From: Leifsonia aquatica H1aii
GTDB lineage: Bacteria > Actinomycetota > Actinomycetes > Actinomycetales > Microbacteriaceae
Assembly (NCBI RefSeq): GCF_000633535.1
Contig: NZ_AYMR01000002.1
Span: 1 to 64,000 of the forward strand
DNA: 64,000 bases
Reading direction: 5' to 3'
Part shown: positions 47,441 through 56,493 of the stretch, piece by piece
Layout of the letters: each line of letters opens with the position of its first letter
Position numbering within the stretch: position 1 is the first letter of the stretch
The notes under the pieces: model-generated
Told to the model about the DNA's origin: nothing
Databases searched by the model: none
What the model saw: only the letters and a program-made list of their open reading frames with translations
Program-made: the position numbers and the translations under genes

Positions 47441-48637
47441 CTACGAATCCGTCTCGGACGACTCGGTCGCCGTTTGGGTGCTTTCCACAAAGGCATCGGC
47501 GATCAACTGTGAGGTTGCCTCAATCTGCCACGGCCGTGCCCCGTGGGCGGCGAGGGCCTCCGCGATCGTCGACGGAGCGATCTCGGCGGGCGGCGTCCAC
47601 GCCACGCGGCGGAGTGTCTCCGGCGTCAGCAGGTTCTCCAGCGGGATGCTGCGCTCCTCGGACAGCGCGGTGAGCGCCGCGCGGGCGGCCTTGAGCCGGC
47701 CGTCCGCTTCCGGGTTGCGGTCCGCCCAGGCGCGGGGAGGCGGCAGGGTGTCGCCGGTGCCGCGCATCACCGGGAGGTCCTCGGTCGTGCGCCCGAGCTC
47801 GATCGCGCCCCACCAGCGGTCCAGTTCCGTGCGGCTGGCGCGGCCGGTGAACTCGCGCAGGGCGGCGAGGCCCCGTTTGGTGTCCGGGAGGGCCTTGGCC
47901 GCGGCGGTGAGCGCGGCGTCGGGCACCAGGCGCCCCGGTGCCGTGTCCAGCTCCTGGGCGAGGGCGTCGCGGCTCAGCCACAGCTCGCGCGCGACGGCCA
48001 GGTTGCGCAGTCCGCGGATCGAGTGGATGCCCGACAGGCGCCGCCACGGCTCGTGACGGACCGGCGTCAGCTCCCGGGTCAGCTCGGAGGAGAACTCCTG
48101 CTGCGCGATCTGCGTCTTGCCCGACTCCTCCAGCAGGCCGGCGACCGCGTCGCGGAGGTCGGGCAGCAGCTCGACGTCGAGCGTGGCGTAGGTCAGCCAG
48201 GGCTGGGGGAGGGGGCGGGTGGACCAGTCGGCGGCGCTGTGCTCCTTGGCCAGGTGCACGCCGAGCAGCTCCTCCACGACCGTGCCGAGTCCGACGCGCG
48301 GCATCCCGAGCAGGCGGGCGGCGAGTTCGGTGTCGAAGATCCGTGCCGGGTCGAGTCCGACCTCGCGCAGGCAGGTCAGATCCTGAGTGGCGGCGTGCAG
48401 CACCCATTCGTCGCCGGCGATGGCGGTGTTCAGCTCGTCGAACCGGCCGACCGCCGGGGGGTCGAACAGGAACGTCCCGGCGTCGCGGCGGAAGACCTGG
48501 ATGAGGTAGGCGCGCTGAGAGTATCGGAAGCCGCTCGCGCGCTCGGCGTCGACGGCGATCGGGCCGTTGCCGGCCGCGATGACGTCGACGGCCTCGAGGT
48601 AGCCCTCGCGGGTGTCGATGACGGAATGGTCAGGCAC
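47441..48637 (-). CDS. Ribonuclease D with HRDC domain
   Basis: A 3' to 5' exoribonuclease of 398 residues. The DEDD exonuclease motifs are visible: Asp30 and Glu32 in IAVDAERASGF, Asp in ATQDLTCL, and Tyr/Asp in TYATLDVELLPDL. An HRDC nucleic-acid-binding domain follows around residues 205-290 (RELWLSRDALAQELD). The start is GTG at 48637, eight bases inside the end of the DUF3000 gene. The pairing of these two genes is typical of actinobacteria. The RNA substrates are not known here. Confidence 0.92.
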   Translation of the reverse strand: MPDHSVIDTREGYLEAVDVIAAGNGPIAVDAERASGFRYSQRAYLIQVFRRDAGTFLFDPPAVGRFDELNTAIAGDEWVLHAATQDLTCLREVGLDPARIFDTELAARLLGMPRVGLGTVVEELLGVHLAKEHSAADWSTRPLPQPWLTYATLDVELLPDLRDAVAGLLEESGKTQIAQQEFSSELTRELTPVRHEPWRRLSGIHSIRGLRNLAVARELWLSRDALAQELDTAPGRLVPDAALTAAAKALPDTKRGLAALREFTGRASRTELDRWWGAIELGRTTEDLPVMRGTGDTLPPPRAWADRNPEADGRLKAARAALTALSEERSIPLENLLTPETLRRVAWTPPAEIAPSTIAEALAAHGARPWQIEATSQLIADAFVESTQTATESSETDS

Positions 48638-49223
48638 GCGGGCTCCGTCTCGTCAGCAGGCTCACGCCCTCGGCGGTGGGGGGAAGGCCGGCCAGCATGC
48701 ACAGCAGCTCGCCCCACCCCTCCACGTGGGCGGTGATGTCCGTCTCCAGGGGGCTCCAGGAGGCGCGCAGCTCGATCTGCGACCCGTCGCCCTGGGCCGC
48801 CAGCTCGCCGAAGCCGGTGCTGATGATCTTGGTCGCGGTGCCGCTCGCCGCGGTGTAGCGCGCCTGGCGGGCGTCGAGCGCGTCGACCAGCCAGGACCAG
48901 GTCACATCGGCGAGGAAGGGGTCGAGCCCGATGTCGGTCTCCAGCGGCGCCTGGGCGAAGCAGACGATGCGGAACGGCCCTCCCCAGGCCTCCGGCTCGT
49001 CGGGGTCGTAGAGCAGGATGAACCGGCCGGTGCCCAGCTCGGAGTCGTCGCCGTGCGCAGCGGGTCGCACGTCCGCGGCCAGGGCGACCGCGAACGGTGC
49101 GAGCTGGGCGGGTGCGGGGATCTCGGTCACCGTGAGCTCCGGACGGGCCGGGGCGGCACGGACCGACGCGAGGGCCGCGGCGAACGCGGCCGGCACGTGC
49201 GGGGTGGCGGGTGGAGTCGACAC
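48630..49223 (-). CDS. DUF3000 protein
   Basis: A 197-residue protein of the actinobacterial DUF3000 family, unknown function. The conserved blocks include RFILLYDPDEPEAWGGPFRIVCF near the middle, then DVTWSWLVDALD, GTATKIISTGFGEL and IELRASWSPLETDITAHVEGW, each characteristic of the family. The start is GTG at 49223. The stop lies 8 bases inside the RNase D gene, indicating coupled translation. Upstream it is divergent from the hydrolase gene. Confidence 0.88.
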   Translation of the reverse strand: MSTPPATPHVPAAFAAALASVRAAPARPELTVTEIPAPAQLAPFAVALAADVRPAAHGDDSELGTGRFILLYDPDEPEAWGGPFRIVCFAQAPLETDIGLDPFLADVTWSWLVDALDARQARYTAASGTATKIISTGFGELAAQGDGSQIELRASWSPLETDITAHVEGWGELLCMLAGLPPTAEGVSLLTRRSPRA

Positions 49224-49323
49224 GACAAGAACACTAGGAGTCTTTGCGGGTCGGCGACGGTAAGGCACGCCGCCTGGGGAACTCCTGAGGGTGCGCGCCG
49301 GGCCGCGCCGGTACGCTGACCGC

Positions 49324-50511
49324 ATGGCGCGCGAGAACAGGTCAGTCGGATTCGTGAAGGCCCTCGCCGTGTCGGCGATCGTGGCCGGGGGGCTGGCGCT
49401 GGCCACCGCGGCCGGAGCCGCCTACGTGATCAGCCGGGTCGCCCGCACCGTCATCACCCCGGTGCGCCGCCGACCGCAGAACCAGAGCATCCGTTCGGTA
49501 GACACCGCGCTCGGCACCATCACCCTGGCCTCCACCCCGGACAGCCGGATGCCCGGCCGCTTCGGCGTCTGGTTCGGCGGGGAGACCGGGCACGCGAAGG
49601 TCGGCGGCCTGCTCGCCGTCGACGACGCGACCGTCACCCGGGAGCTGGAGCGGGTGGAGTTCGGCGACCTGCAGCCGGGACGCGCGCGGATCAGCGGCTA
49701 CTACTACCTCCAGCCGGAGGAGCTGGGACTGCCCGTCACCAGTGTCGAGATCCCGACCGAGCTCGGCCAGGCCCCGGCCTGGATCTTCCCGGCGGACGAC
49801 GACGCGACGGACGAGGGACGCTGGGTGATCCAGGTGCACGGCTGGGGCGCGAGCCGCCAGGAGGGGCTGCGTGCGGTGCGCACCTTCCACGACGCCGGCT
49901 ACACCTGCCTCCTCTCCTCCTACCGCAACGACGGAGACGCACCCGACAGTGCCGACCGCCGCTACGGCCTGGGCGGCACCGAGTGGCGCGACATCGACGC
50001 CGCCCTCGGCTACGCCGCCGCGCACGGCGCGCGCTCGATCGTCCTGATGGGCTGGTCGATGGGCGGAGCGGTCGTGCTCCAGACCATCACGCGCTCGGAC
50101 CGCCTCGACCTCGTCACGGGGATCGTCCTGGAATCGCCGGTGGTCGACTGGGTGGACACGCTGGAGTATCAGGCCCACCTGCTGCGGCTGCCCGACCCGA
50201 TCGCGCAGGGCGCCATCCGGCTGATCGAGTCCACCTGGAGCGGACCGATCACCGGCCAGGGGGCCGCGATCGACCTGGCGAGCATGGACTTCGTCTCGCG
50301 GGCGAGCGACCTGACCCTGCCGACCCTGATCCTGCACAGCGACGACGACGGCTTCGTGCCCTCCACCTCCTCGCGCGCGCTCGCCGAGGCGCGCAACGAC
50401 ATCGTCACGCTGGTGCCGTTCACCGTCGCGCTGCACACCAAGCTCTGGAACTACGACGAGCGGAAGTGGACGGCGGCGATCTCGGACTGGCTGGCCGCGA
50501 CCCTGCGCTGA
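49324..50511 (+). CDS. Alpha/beta hydrolase with N-terminal membrane anchor
   Basis: A 395-residue serine hydrolase. A hydrophobic anchor spans about residues 10-35, followed by an N-terminal domain and the alpha/beta hydrolase core. The oxyanion loop VIQVHGWGASRQEG and the nucleophile Ser245 in GWSMGGA are clear; the acid lies in ILHSDDDGFVP and the histidine probably in VALHTKLWN. ATG 49324 is chosen because it gives the compact anchor. It is probably an esterase or peptidase on the outer face of the membrane. Substrate unknown. Confidence 0.85.
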   Translation: MARENRSVGFVKALAVSAIVAGGLALATAAGAAYVISRVARTVITPVRRRPQNQSIRSVDTALGTITLASTPDSRMPGRFGVWFGGETGHAKVGGLLAVDDATVTRELERVEFGDLQPGRARISGYYYLQPEELGLPVTSVEIPTELGQAPAWIFPADDDATDEGRWVIQVHGWGASRQEGLRAVRTFHDAGYTCLLSSYRNDGDAPDSADRRYGLGGTEWRDIDAALGYAAAHGARSIVLMGWSMGGAVVLQTITRSDRLDLVTGIVLESPVVDWVDTLEYQAHLLRLPDPIAQGAIRLIESTWSGPITGQGAAIDLASMDFVSRASDLTLPTLILHSDDDGFVPSTSSRALAEARNDIVTLVPFTVALHTKLWNYDERKWTAAISDWLAATLR

Positions 50512-50537
50512 GCGCGCGGATCGTACGTTCGAGCGGA

Positions 50538-50972
50538 TCAGGCGGCGAGCTTCTGCCGCACCTGCCGCTTGGTGCGGCCCAGCAGGGCCGACATCCCACG
50601 GATGCGCAGCGGGGAGACCGCCTGCGTGAGGCCGAGGGTCTGCGGGAAGTCGTCCGGGACGGCCAGGACCTCGTCCGCGGTCAGACCCGCGAGTCCCTGC
50701 ACCAGGATGGACGCGAAACCGCGCGTCGTCGGAGCCTCCGGCGGGGCGGTGGCGAACAGGTGCACCACGTTCGTCTCGTCGACCTCCACGAAGATGAAGA
50801 CCGGCGCCTGGCATTCCTCGACCCGCTCCAGCAGGTCGGGGTGGTCCGCGTAGCGCTCGGGAAGCGCGGGGAGCTCGTCCGAGAACTCCAGCAGCAGTTG
50901 CAGGCGGTCGGGCTGCTCCAGTGCCAGGAAGTCGTCGCGGATCTCGGCCAGGACGCCGGTCAGTTCGGTCAT
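50538..50972 (-). CDS. sufE: SufE family sulfur acceptor
   Basis: A 144-residue SufE-type protein that accepts persulfide sulfur from a cysteine desulfurase for Fe-S cluster assembly. The catalytic Cys54 is in VEECQAPVFIF. The C-terminal RIRGMSALLGRTKRQV is typical. It lies 9 bases downstream of the rhodanese-like sulfurtransferase gene on the same strand, so both are probably co-transcribed and concerned with persulfide transfer. SufS is not in the window. Confidence 0.93.
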   Translation of the reverse strand: MTELTGVLAEIRDDFLALEQPDRLQLLLEFSDELPALPERYADHPDLLERVEECQAPVFIFVEVDETNVVHLFATAPPEAPTTRGFASILVQGLAGLTADEVLAVPDDFPQTLGLTQAVSPLRIRGMSALLGRTKRQVRQKLAA

Positions 50973-50981
50973 CGTTCCAGG

Positions 50982-51881
50982 CTACTTCGCCGGGACCTCG
51001 CCCGGCTCGGAGCCGGTGGCGATCGGCACGCGCACGGCCGAGCCCCACTCGGTCCACGAGCCGTCGTAGTTGCGCACGTTCTCGAAGCCGAGCAGGTGGG
51101 TCAGCACGAACCAGGTGTGGCTGGAGCGCTCGCCGATGCGGCAGTACGCGATCACGTCGTCGCCGGGCTTCAGTCCCGCGTCGCCGAGGTAGACGGACTC
51201 CAGCTCGGCACGGCGCTTGAAGGTCGCGTCGGGGGCGGCCGCCCGCGCCCACGGGACGGAGGCGGCCGAGGGGATGTGGCCGGCACGCAGCGCGCCCTCG
51301 GTCGGGTAGCCCGGGATCTCGGTGCGCTCGCCGCTGTACTCCTCGGGGGAGCGCACGTCGATCAGGGGGCTGCCCAGGTGGGCGAGCACGTCGTCCTTGA
51401 AGGCGCGCACACGGGTGTCGTCGCGCTCGACCACCGGGAACTCGACCGGGGCGGGCACCGGGACGTCGCGGGTCAGCTCACGGCCCTCGGCGATCCACTT
51501 GTCGCGGCCGCCGTCGAGCAGACGGACGTCCTCGTGGCCGAACAGCGTGAACACCCAGAGCGCGTACGCCGCCCACCAGTTGTTCTTGTCGCCGTAGATC
51601 ACGACGGTGGTGTCGCGGGCGATGCCCTTGGAGCCGAGCAGCTCGGCGAAGCGCTCGGCGCTGACGTAGTCGCGCACCACCGGGTCGTTGAGGTCGGTGT
51701 GCCAGTCGATCTTCACGGCGCCGGGGATGTGCCCGGTTTCGTACAGCAGGACGTCCTCGTCGGACTCCACCACGACCAGCCCGGGTTCCCCCTGGTGTTC
51801 GGCCAGCCAGGCGGTGCTGACCAGACGCTCGGGGTGGGCGTAGTCGGCGAAGTCGGTCGACGGGTCGGTCTCGATGGCCAT
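50982..51881 (-). CDS. Thiosulfate/3-mercaptopyruvate sulfurtransferase, two rhodanese domains
   Basis: A 299-residue sulfurtransferase with two rhodanese domains. The N-terminal domain ([23 protein letters not shown]) is non-catalytic. The C-terminal domain has the CDC25-like signature [13 protein letters not shown] and the active-site Cys247 in [13 protein letters not shown]. The loop composition CRIGERS is that of thiosulfate sulfurtransferases such as mycobacterial CysA/SseA. The start is ATG at 51881. It is divergent from zapE and coupled with sufE downstream. Confidence 0.93.
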   Translation of the reverse strand: MAIETDPSTDFADYAHPERLVSTAWLAEHQGEPGLVVVESDEDVLLYETGHIPGAVKIDWHTDLNDPVVRDYVSAERFAELLGSKGIARDTTVVIYGDKNNWWAAYALWVFTLFGHEDVRLLDGGRDKWIAEGRELTRDVPVPAPVEFPVVERDDTRVRAFKDDVLAHLGSPLIDVRSPEEYSGERTEIPGYPTEGALRAGHIPSAASVPWARAAAPDATFKRRAELESVYLGDAGLKPGDDVIAYCRIGERSSHTWFVLTHLLGFENVRNYDGSWTEWGSAVRVPIATGSEPGEVPAK

Positions 51882-52040
51882 GCTGTTCTTCCTCCGGGAT
51901 AGGCTGGGATCCTGCGAAAAGCAGGGAACGCAGTCCTCAGGCTACGCGGCGCGGACCGGCCGTGACAGGCGAGCGCACACACGGCGAAACACTGCGACCT
52001 CCACTCGCTCCGCTCCCGACCACGAAGGTGCCCTCCCGTC

Positions 52041-53096
52041 ATGACCCTCGATCAGATCGGCGCTCTCCCGCGCCTCGCGGACCGCTCGCCCCAGATCACC
52101 GGAGCGGAGATCGCCGCCAGCCTGGTCCCGCCGTCGCAGTTCGAGCGCGCCACCTTCGACACCTATCGCCCCGACCACGACTACCCGTCACAGGCGGACG
52201 CCGTCTCCACACTCAAGCTGTTCGCGAAGTCCTGGGAGCCGCAGCGCCCGGCCGGCCTGTTCAGCCGCAACCGCAAGAAGGTCGCCGCGATGAAGCCGGG
52301 CGTCTACCTCGACGGCGGATTCGGCGTCGGAAAGACCCACCTCCTGGCGGCGCTCTGGCACGAGGCGCCCGGGCCCAAGTACTTCGGCACCTTCATCGAG
52401 TACACCGCCCTCGTCGGGGCGCTCGGCTATGCGGGTGCCGTCGACCTCCTGCGCGGCTCCACCCTCATCTGCATCGACGAGTTCGAGCTCGACGACCCGG
52501 GTGACACCATGATGATGACCCGCATGCTCGGCGAGCTCGTCGCCTCCGGCACCCGCATCGCCGCGACCAGCAACACCCCGCCGAACGCCCTCGGCGAGGG
52601 CCGCTTCGCCGCCAGCGACTTCCTCCGCGAGATCCAGTCGCTCTCCGCCAACTTCGAGACCCTCCGCATCGACGGCCTCGACTACCGCCGCCGCGACACC
52701 ACGGGCAGCGCCGTCACCGTGCAGCCCGACGAGTACGCCCGGGTGCTGGCGGCGCTCGCCGCACGGGGGGAGACGGCGACCTCCGACACCTTCGACGACC
52801 TGATCGCCCACCTTGCGACGGTGCACCCCTCGCGCTACATCAAGATCCTCGACGGCGTCGACGTGATCGGCCTGGACGGCGTGCACGTGCTCCACGACCA
52901 GATGGCGGCGCTGCGCCTCGTCGCGTTCATCGACCGCGTCTACGACGCCGAGATCCCGATCGTGCAGACCGGGGTGCCGCTGAACGACATCTTCGACGAC
53001 GACATGCTCGGCGGCGGCTACCGCAAGAAGTACCTCCGCTCGGTGTCGCGCATGATCGCGCTGACGGCGGGGGAGCTGCCCCCGCACGACGCGTAG
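52041..53096 (+). CDS. zapE: ZapE (AFG1-like) ATPase
   Basis: A 351-residue AAA-like ATPase. Walker A is GGFGVGKTH at 92-100, Walker B LICIDEFEL, and sensor I TSNTPPN; the protein ends in the family segment KKYLRSVSRMIAL. In E. coli ZapE modulates FtsZ ring constriction; in other bacteria the role is not known. ATG 52041 gives the usual N-terminus. It is divergent from the sulfurtransferase gene and followed by a large inverted repeat before amtB. Confidence 0.93.
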   Translation: MTLDQIGALPRLADRSPQITGAEIAASLVPPSQFERATFDTYRPDHDYPSQADAVSTLKLFAKSWEPQRPAGLFSRNRKKVAAMKPGVYLDGGFGVGKTHLLAALWHEAPGPKYFGTFIEYTALVGALGYAGAVDLLRGSTLICIDEFELDDPGDTMMMTRMLGELVASGTRIAATSNTPPNALGEGRFAASDFLREIQSLSANFETLRIDGLDYRRRDTTGSAVTVQPDEYARVLAALAARGETATSDTFDDLIAHLATVHPSRYIKILDGVDVIGLDGVHVLHDQMAALRLVAFIDRVYDAEIPIVQTGVPLNDIFDDDMLGGGYRKKYLRSVSRMIALTAGELPPHDA

Positions 53097-53129
53097 GCGG
53101 TCTCGCACCGACCGCCGAGCACATCGGCA

Positions 53130-53160
53130 GCCCGCGGAAACACAGTGTTTACACGCGGGC
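53130..53160. terminator. Large inverted repeat after zapE
   Basis: Arms GCCCGCG (53130-53136) and CGCGGGC (53154-53160) flank a second inner pair AAACAC and GTGTTT. It may terminate zapE or be part of the amtB control region; the inner part also contains GAAAC and TTTAC in GlnR-like spacing, read in opposite orientation. Confidence 0.5.
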
Positions 53161-53167
53161 CGCACGC

Positions 53168-53205
53168 GTAACACCCGCGAAACACGCGTTGTCTGCGACC
53201 GAAAC
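53168..53205 (+). promoter_or_regulatory. GlnR operator upstream of amtB
   Basis: Half sites GTAAC, GAAAC, a degenerate TGTCT, and GAAAC are each separated by six bases. The architecture is identical to the glnA operator at 269-306 (38 bases). It lies 95 bases before the amtB start and suggests activation of ammonium uptake under nitrogen limitation. Confidence 0.7.
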
Positions 53206-53299
53206 CTCCCGCGTTCAGACTGGCTCCACCCCGAACCGCTCCCGCCCCGAATGGGAGCGCACGAGAGCCGGGGCACGCACAGAGAGGTAGACAATACGC

Positions 53300-54574
53300 A
53301 TGGTGCTCCACACAGCAGCGGACTACGCAGAAGCCGGGACGGTCAACGCCCTGTGGCTCCTGGTCGCCGCGGCCCTCGTTCTGCTCATGACCCCGGGTGT
53401 CGCCTTCTTCTACGGCGGCATGGTCCGGGCCAAGAGCGTCGTCAGCATGATGATGATGAGCTTCGGCGCGATGGCCCTCGTCGGCGTCCTCTGGGTCGTC
53501 TACGGCTACGGCCTCTCGTTCGGCCCGGAGTCGATCAAGGGCGTCCTCGGCACGCCCGACTGGTTCCTCAGCAGCCTGATGGGCAAGGATGGCCTGACCC
53601 CCGACCTCGGCGGCCTGGCCTTCGCGGGCTTCCAGGCGACCTTCGCCATCATCACCGTCGCCCTGATCTCGGGCGCGATCGCCGACCGCGCCAAGTTCGG
53701 CTCGTGGATGGTCTTCGCCGGCATCTGGGTCACGGTCGTCTACTTCCCGGTCGCGTACTGGGTGTTCAACCTCTCCAACGGCTGGATCGCGGCCGGTCTG
53801 CACGTGAACGACTTCGCCGGCGGCACCGCGGTGCACATCAACGCCGGTGCGGCAGGTCTCGCGCTCGCCCTGGTCCTCGGCAAGCGCGTCGGCTTCCAGA
53901 AGGGCATGAGCAAGCCGCACAACGTGCCGCTCACCCTCCTCGGCGCCGCACTCCTCTGGTTCGGCTGGTTCGGCTTCAACGCCGGCTCCGAGGCCGCGGT
54001 CGACGGGGTCGCCGCCCTCGCCTGGGTCAACACGCTGGCCGCCCCGGCCGCCGCGACCATCGGCTGGCTGGTCGTCGAGAAGCTCCGCGACGGCAAGCCG
54101 ACCTCCATCGGCGCCGCCTCCGGCGCGGTCGCGGGTCTCGTCGCGATCACGCCGGCCTGTAACATCCTCACCCCCGGGTGGGCCATCCTCCTCGGTGTCG
54201 TCGCCGGCGCGGTCTGCGCCCTGGCCGTCGACCTGAAGTTCAAGCTCGGCTTCGACGACTCGCTCGATGTGGTCGGCATCCACCTCGTCGGCGGCATCAT
54301 CGGAACCCTGTGGATCGGCTTCTTCGGGTTCACCCACGTGGACGGCGACGCCAGCAAGCCGTTCTCCAGCCTCCTCTACGGCGGCAGCTTCCAGCAGCTC
54401 GGCGTCCAGGCACTCGGTGCCGCAGCCGTCCTGATCTACTCCTTCGTCCTGGCCTACGCCATCGGCTGGGCGATCCAGAAGACGATGGGCTTCCGCATCA
54501 ACAACGAGGACGAGCTGGCCGGCGTCGACACCGTGGTCCACGGTGAAGAGGGCTACGCCCTCGAGACGGTCTGA
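53300..54574 (+). CDS. amtB: Ammonium transporter
   Basis: A trimeric-type ammonium channel of 424 residues and eleven membrane segments. The key residues are present: the Asp and first twin histidine in VNDFAGGTAVHINAG, the second twin histidine in DVVGIHLVGGIIGT, and FGFNAGSE in the inner half. The C-terminal cytoplasmic tail is intact. ATG at 53300. A GlnR operator lies upstream, and no glnK/PII gene follows, which is unusual; instead an Amt paralogue is next. A terminator-like hairpin separates the two. Confidence 0.95.
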   Translation: MVLHTAADYAEAGTVNALWLLVAAALVLLMTPGVAFFYGGMVRAKSVVSMMMMSFGAMALVGVLWVVYGYGLSFGPESIKGVLGTPDWFLSSLMGKDGLTPDLGGLAFAGFQATFAIITVALISGAIADRAKFGSWMVFAGIWVTVVYFPVAYWVFNLSNGWIAAGLHVNDFAGGTAVHINAGAAGLALALVLGKRVGFQKGMSKPHNVPLTLLGAALLWFGWFGFNAGSEAAVDGVAALAWVNTLAAPAAATIGWLVVEKLRDGKPTSIGAASGAVAGLVAITPACNILTPGWAILLGVVAGAVCALAVDLKFKLGFDDSLDVVGIHLVGGIIGTLWIGFFGFTHVDGDASKPFSSLLYGGSFQQLGVQALGAAAVLIYSFVLAYAIGWAIQKTMGFRINNEDELAGVDTVVHGEEGYALETV

Positions 54575-54599
54575 CCCGCTCGACCCGACACACAGCACA

Positions 54600-54637
54600 C
54601 CGAACGGGGTGCCGCCATCCGGCGGTGCCCCGTTCGG
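54600..54637 (+). terminator. Probable terminator after amtB
   Basis: Long arms CCGAACGGGGTGCCGCC and GGCGGTGCCCCGTTCGG, two mismatches, four-base loop. It lies 26 bases after the amtB stop and before the Amt paralogue. Confidence 0.75.
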
Positions 54638-54715
54638 CGTCGGGCCGTCCGGCGTCGAGGCGTCCGGGTCCGGGCTCGGTAGGGTGATGCTGGCCTTTCG
54701 AAGCGGAGGAGCGGG

Positions 54716-55966
54716 ATGGCGACGGCGACAGCGACGAGCGCGCAGGTGGATGCGCTGCTGCTGCTCTTCTGCGGCGCGCTGACCCTGCTGATCGTCCCGG
54801 GCCTGGCGTTCTTCGTCGGCGGCCTCGCCGGTCGCGCCCGCGCCCGACGGGCGCTCCTCTTCGTGCTCACCGGCACCGCCGTCGTGGTCGTGCTGGCCGT
54901 GCTGGGCGGCTACGGGATGCTGGCCGGAGACCCGCTGATCCCGCACCTGATCGGTGTGCCCGATCTCGGCCTCGCCGGTCAGCACGGCGCGTACGCGCTC
55001 GCCCGCGCAGGTTCGCTGATCGCCGTCTGTGCCGTCGCGGTCGCCGTCCTCGGGGCTGCTGTCGCGTCGCGGATCACCCTGCGGGCGTGGCTGGTCTTCT
55101 CCGCCCTCTGGAGCGTGCTCGTGCTCTTCCCCGCCGGGTACGCCGTCTTCGCCCTCAGCGACGGCTGGGCGGTCTCTCTACTCGGTGTCGTGGACTACGG
55201 AGGCGCGCTCCCGGTCGGGCTCGCTGCGGGGGCGTCGGCCGCCGGCGTCATCGTGGCGTGCGGGCGTGGCGAGCACCTCGTGGAGAGCGGGCGCAGCCTC
55301 CCGATCGTCGCCGTCGGCGGCACGCTCGTCTGGATCGGCTGGCTCGGGCTGGTCACCGGGTCGGAGGGCGCCGTCGACCAGTACACCGCGCCGATCGCGA
55401 TCAACGCCTTCCTGGCCGCCTCGGCCGGGTGCCTGATGTGGATGCTGGTCGACCGCATCCTGCTGCGCCGGCCGACGCTCGCCAGCGTGTTCTGCGGAGC
55501 GTTCTCCGGGATGGTGGCCATCACCCCCGCGTCCGGCGTGCTGACGCTGGGCTGGTCGCTGCTGCTCGGCGCCCTCGCCGCCCTGGCGTGCGCGACGATG
55601 GTCGACGTGGCGGCGCGGGCCCGCTTCGGACCGGCGCTCGCGCTGTGCGTCATCATGATCGTCGGCAGCATGGTCGGCCTCCTCTTCGTCGGGCTGTTCG
55701 GGCGTGGCGGCGGGATGGTCGAGAGCGGCAACTTCGACCTGTTCATCGCCCAGGGCATCTCCGCCGTCGCGGTGCTGGTCTACGCGTTCGTCGTGGCCCT
55801 CCTGCTCGCTCTGCTGCTGCGCTTCACCATCGGCCTCACCCGGGTCCGCTATGGTGCGGAGCGTGGCCTCCCCTCGACGACTCCTGACCGCGCTCCGGCG
55901 GCTGTTCCGGCCGAGCCCGCGCCCCGCGCCCTCCGCTCCCGGCGCTCGCTCCGCTCCGACCGCTGA
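54716..55966 (+). CDS. Divergent Amt-family paralogue without the twin histidines
   Basis: A 416-residue protein aligning end to end with the neighbouring AmtB (VPGLAFFVGGL, GVVDYGGALPV, GWLGLVTGSEGAV, ITPASGVLTLGW). The conserved aspartate (160) remains. The first twin histidine is Gly168 (VDYGGALPVG), and the second aligns with Met314 (CVIMIVGSMVG). Both pore histidines that define conducting Amt proteins are therefore absent, and the pore phenylalanine region is changed too. About eleven membrane segments are intact, and the frame is open, so it is not obvious decay. It may be a sensor or carry something other than ammonium. Its 3' end overlaps the next gene by 116 bases. Confidence 0.85.
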   Translation: MATATATSAQVDALLLLFCGALTLLIVPGLAFFVGGLAGRARARRALLFVLTGTAVVVVLAVLGGYGMLAGDPLIPHLIGVPDLGLAGQHGAYALARAGSLIAVCAVAVAVLGAAVASRITLRAWLVFSALWSVLVLFPAGYAVFALSDGWAVSLLGVVDYGGALPVGLAAGASAAGVIVACGRGEHLVESGRSLPIVAVGGTLVWIGWLGLVTGSEGAVDQYTAPIAINAFLAASAGCLMWMLVDRILLRRPTLASVFCGAFSGMVAITPASGVLTLGWSLLLGALAALACATMVDVAARARFGPALALCVIMIVGSMVGLLFVGLFGRGGGMVESGNFDLFIAQGISAVAVLVYAFVVALLLALLLRFTIGLTRVRYGAERGLPSTTPDRAPAAVPAEPAPRALRSRRSLRSDR

Positions 55967-56387
55967 ACCCGGCCGCACCGGCGCCGCAGCCACGGTGCCG
56001 GTCGACCCGCGGCGGCTGGGCGCCATCCGCACCTCGTACGTGCCGAGCACGGACGGCGATGCCGACCCGGGTGAGATCGTCTGGACCTGGGTGCCGTACG
56101 AGGAGGCGGACGGTCGGGGCAAGGACCGGCCCGTCCTCGTCGTGGCGGCGGAGGCCGGTGGGACGGTGCTGGCCGTCGCGCTGACGAGCCAGGAGCATCC
56201 GGGGCGGCCCGAGTACGTGCCGATCGGCGCCGGCGCGTGGGACGGCCGCCACCGGCCCAGCTATGCGCGCGTGGACCGGGTCTACCGGTTGCATCAGGCC
56301 GGGATGCGCCGCGAGGCGGCCGCGCTCGGCCGGGCGCCCTTCGACGCCGTGCGCGCGGCCCTGCGGCAGCGGTACGGCTGGCGCTGA
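55851..56387 (+). CDS. MazF/PemK-like protein
   Basis: A protein of up to 178 residues. A basic, disordered N-terminus of about 65 residues leads to a PemK/MazF-like domain with PGEIVWTWVPYEEADGRGKDRPVLVV near 73-98, where the conserved PGEIV and RPVLVV motifs are clear, and ALTSQEH, then RVDRVYRL. MazF/PemK toxins cut RNA. No antitoxin gene is beside it, and solitary versions of this family in actinobacteria have no proven function. The start is uncertain: ATG 55851, GTG 55854 or GTG 55863. It begins within the 3' end of the Amt paralogue in another frame. Confidence 0.75.
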   Translation: MVRSVASPRRLLTALRRLFRPSPRPAPSAPGARSAPTAEPGRTGAAATVPVDPRRLGAIRTSYVPSTDGDADPGEIVWTWVPYEEADGRGKDRPVLVVAAEAGGTVLAVALTSQEHPGRPEYVPIGAGAWDGRHRPSYARVDRVYRLHQAGMRREAAALGRAPFDAVRAALRQRYGWR

Positions 56388-56493
56388 GCGAGCGGGGTCA
56401 CGTCGGTCGCCCTCCACGACACCGTTCGTCATGGAGCGTCGCACAGCGCAACGCGACCGCGCCGTGCCGGCAAGCGGACACTAGGGTGGCCGC

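Noticed and set aside
56388-56493. SAM or cobalamin riboswitch ahead of the metY-like gene
   Set aside because: The gap is only about 106 bases and I find none of the conserved core sequences or a long structured leader.
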